Under the pieces are notes generated by a model. It made no database searches, had not been told where the DNA came from, and was given only the letters and a program-made list of their open reading frames with translations. A stretch of 6,646 bases of DNA from Vampirovibrionales bacterium (GTDB lineage: Bacteria > Cyanobacteriota > Vampirovibrionia > Vampirovibrionales > JAJTHC01). Location of the stretch: assembly GCA_021299615.1 (NCBI GenBank), contig JAJTHC010000267.1:1-6646 (forward strand), in the 5' to 3' direction. Below are positions 6,452-6,646 of the stretch, piece by piece (the first letter of the stretch is position 1; every line of letters starts with the position of its first letter). The position numbers were made by a program, and so were the translations under genes.

Positions 6452-6480
6452 TATAGCCGAGTTTAGAGTTTTCTGTACTT
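6452..6480 (+). repeat. Dispersed intergenic repeat, copy B, possible insertion-sequence left end
   Basis: The 29 bp match 1974-2002 of copy A with a single difference (G for A at 6459). It begins 99 bp before the transposase ATG and points toward it, as expected if it is the left terminal repeat of that element. The matching right end lies outside the window, so this is unproven. To its left the sequence diverges from copy A apart from a CGCT block. Confidence 0.65.
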
Positions 6481-6513
6481 ATACCATTTCAAGGATTGAA
6501 TAACGTATAGAAA

Positions 6514-6536
6514 GCCCTGCGAAAGGGTAGTTTTTT
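6514..6536 (+). terminator. Small hairpin plus T-run just before the transposase gene
   Basis: GCCCT and AGGGT flank a GCGAA loop (four Watson-Crick pairs plus a G-T wobble), followed two bases later by six Ts (6531-6536). It resembles a weak intrinsic terminator on the plus strand. It would stop transcription entering from outside before it reaches the transposase, a known way for insertion sequences to limit their own activation. The stem is short, so efficiency is doubtful. Confidence 0.4.
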
Positions 6537-6544
6537 GGTAAAAT
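6536..6544 (+). promoter_or_regulatory. Possible extended -10 promoter of the transposase
   Basis: TGG followed by TAAAAT (6539-6544) fits an extended -10 element. No -35 hexamer is visible 17 bp upstream, where the hairpin lies. Six bases (AAGGGG) separate it from the ATG at 6551, so the start point would fall on the ATG. The AAGGGG abuts the ATG and is too close to act as a normal ribosome site. Confidence 0.3.
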
Positions 6545-6550
6545 AAGGGG

Positions 6551-6646
6551 ATGAAACAGTCTAGCCTGAGAGATCTACATATGAAAAAACAGCTCCGTGT
6601 TGTCGCCTTCCTCAAGGAAATGGAGGACGCCATTCCTTGGCATGAA
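6551..6646 (+). CDS. IS5-like transposase, N-terminal fragment (continues past the right edge)
   Basis: Only 32 residues are visible, beginning MKQSSLRDLHMKKQLRVV and continuing AFLKEMEDAIPWHE. The pattern of a basic start followed by a hydrophobic-Leu-x-E-M-x-x-x-I/V-P-W block is characteristic of the N-terminus of IS5-family DDE transposases, just before their DUF772-type domain. The catalytic DDE residues are outside the window. The ATG at 6551 and a second in-frame ATG at 6581 are both possible starts; neither has a good ribosome site, as often seen for poorly expressed transposases. The gene is divergent from radA and begins 165 bp from it. Subgroup and completeness cannot be judged. The recognition is from family knowledge of a short segment, so it is likely but not certain. 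Confidence 0.7.
   Translation, partial: MKQSSLRDLHMKKQLRVVAFLKEMEDAIPWHE

Noticed and set aside
1958..6480. Repeat copies as a CRISPR array or long-range attachment sites
   Set aside because: Copies are kilobases apart with housekeeping genes between them, have no regular spacers, and there are no cas or integrase genes in view.

Overview
The window reads as ordinary chromosome from a moderate-GC bacterium, with compact genes and a few mobile-element signals. Four genes lie on the minus strand in the order radA, pgi, a cation/Ca2+ exchanger and a large unrecognised helical-repeat protein. A fifth gene, an IS5-like transposase, starts on the plus strand at the right edge. The taxon cannot be fixed from this sequence. 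The short (~467 aa) glucose-6-phosphate isomerase is of the compact bacterial type rather than the ~550 aa enterobacterial type. A Vampirovibrionia-like (non-photosynthetic cyanobacterial relative) or similar host is only a weak guess.

Layout from left to right: 1-1859 (minus) is the N-terminal 619 residues of an all-helical, TPR-like protein that runs off the left edge. 1860-2046 is intergenic with a dispersed repeat (copy A). 2047-3114 (minus) is a CaCA-family membrane antiporter. 3115-3286 is intergenic with a small inverted repeat. 3287-4690 (minus) is pgi. 4691-4867 is intergenic with a good promoter -10, a 10-bp-stem inverted repeat and two repeat copies (D and C). 4868-6385 (minus) is radA. 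6386-6550 is intergenic with the radA promoter and repeat copy B. 6551-6646 (plus) is the transposase start.

The genes do not form an obvious pathway. RadA is a DNA-recombination helicase, Pgi a glycolytic enzyme and the antiporter an ion transporter. Gaps of about 165-187 bp between them, with separate promoter or ribosome-site signals, suggest mostly independent transcription units.

The most interesting signals are in the gaps. radA has a near-consensus sigma-70 promoter placed so that +1 falls on the A of its ATG, predicting a leaderless mRNA. A repeat of about 45 bp recurs in three of the four gaps, once beside the transposase; it may be an insertion-sequence end or a conserved promoter/operator. 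No CRISPR array, tRNA, rRNA or clearly novel multi-gene system was seen.
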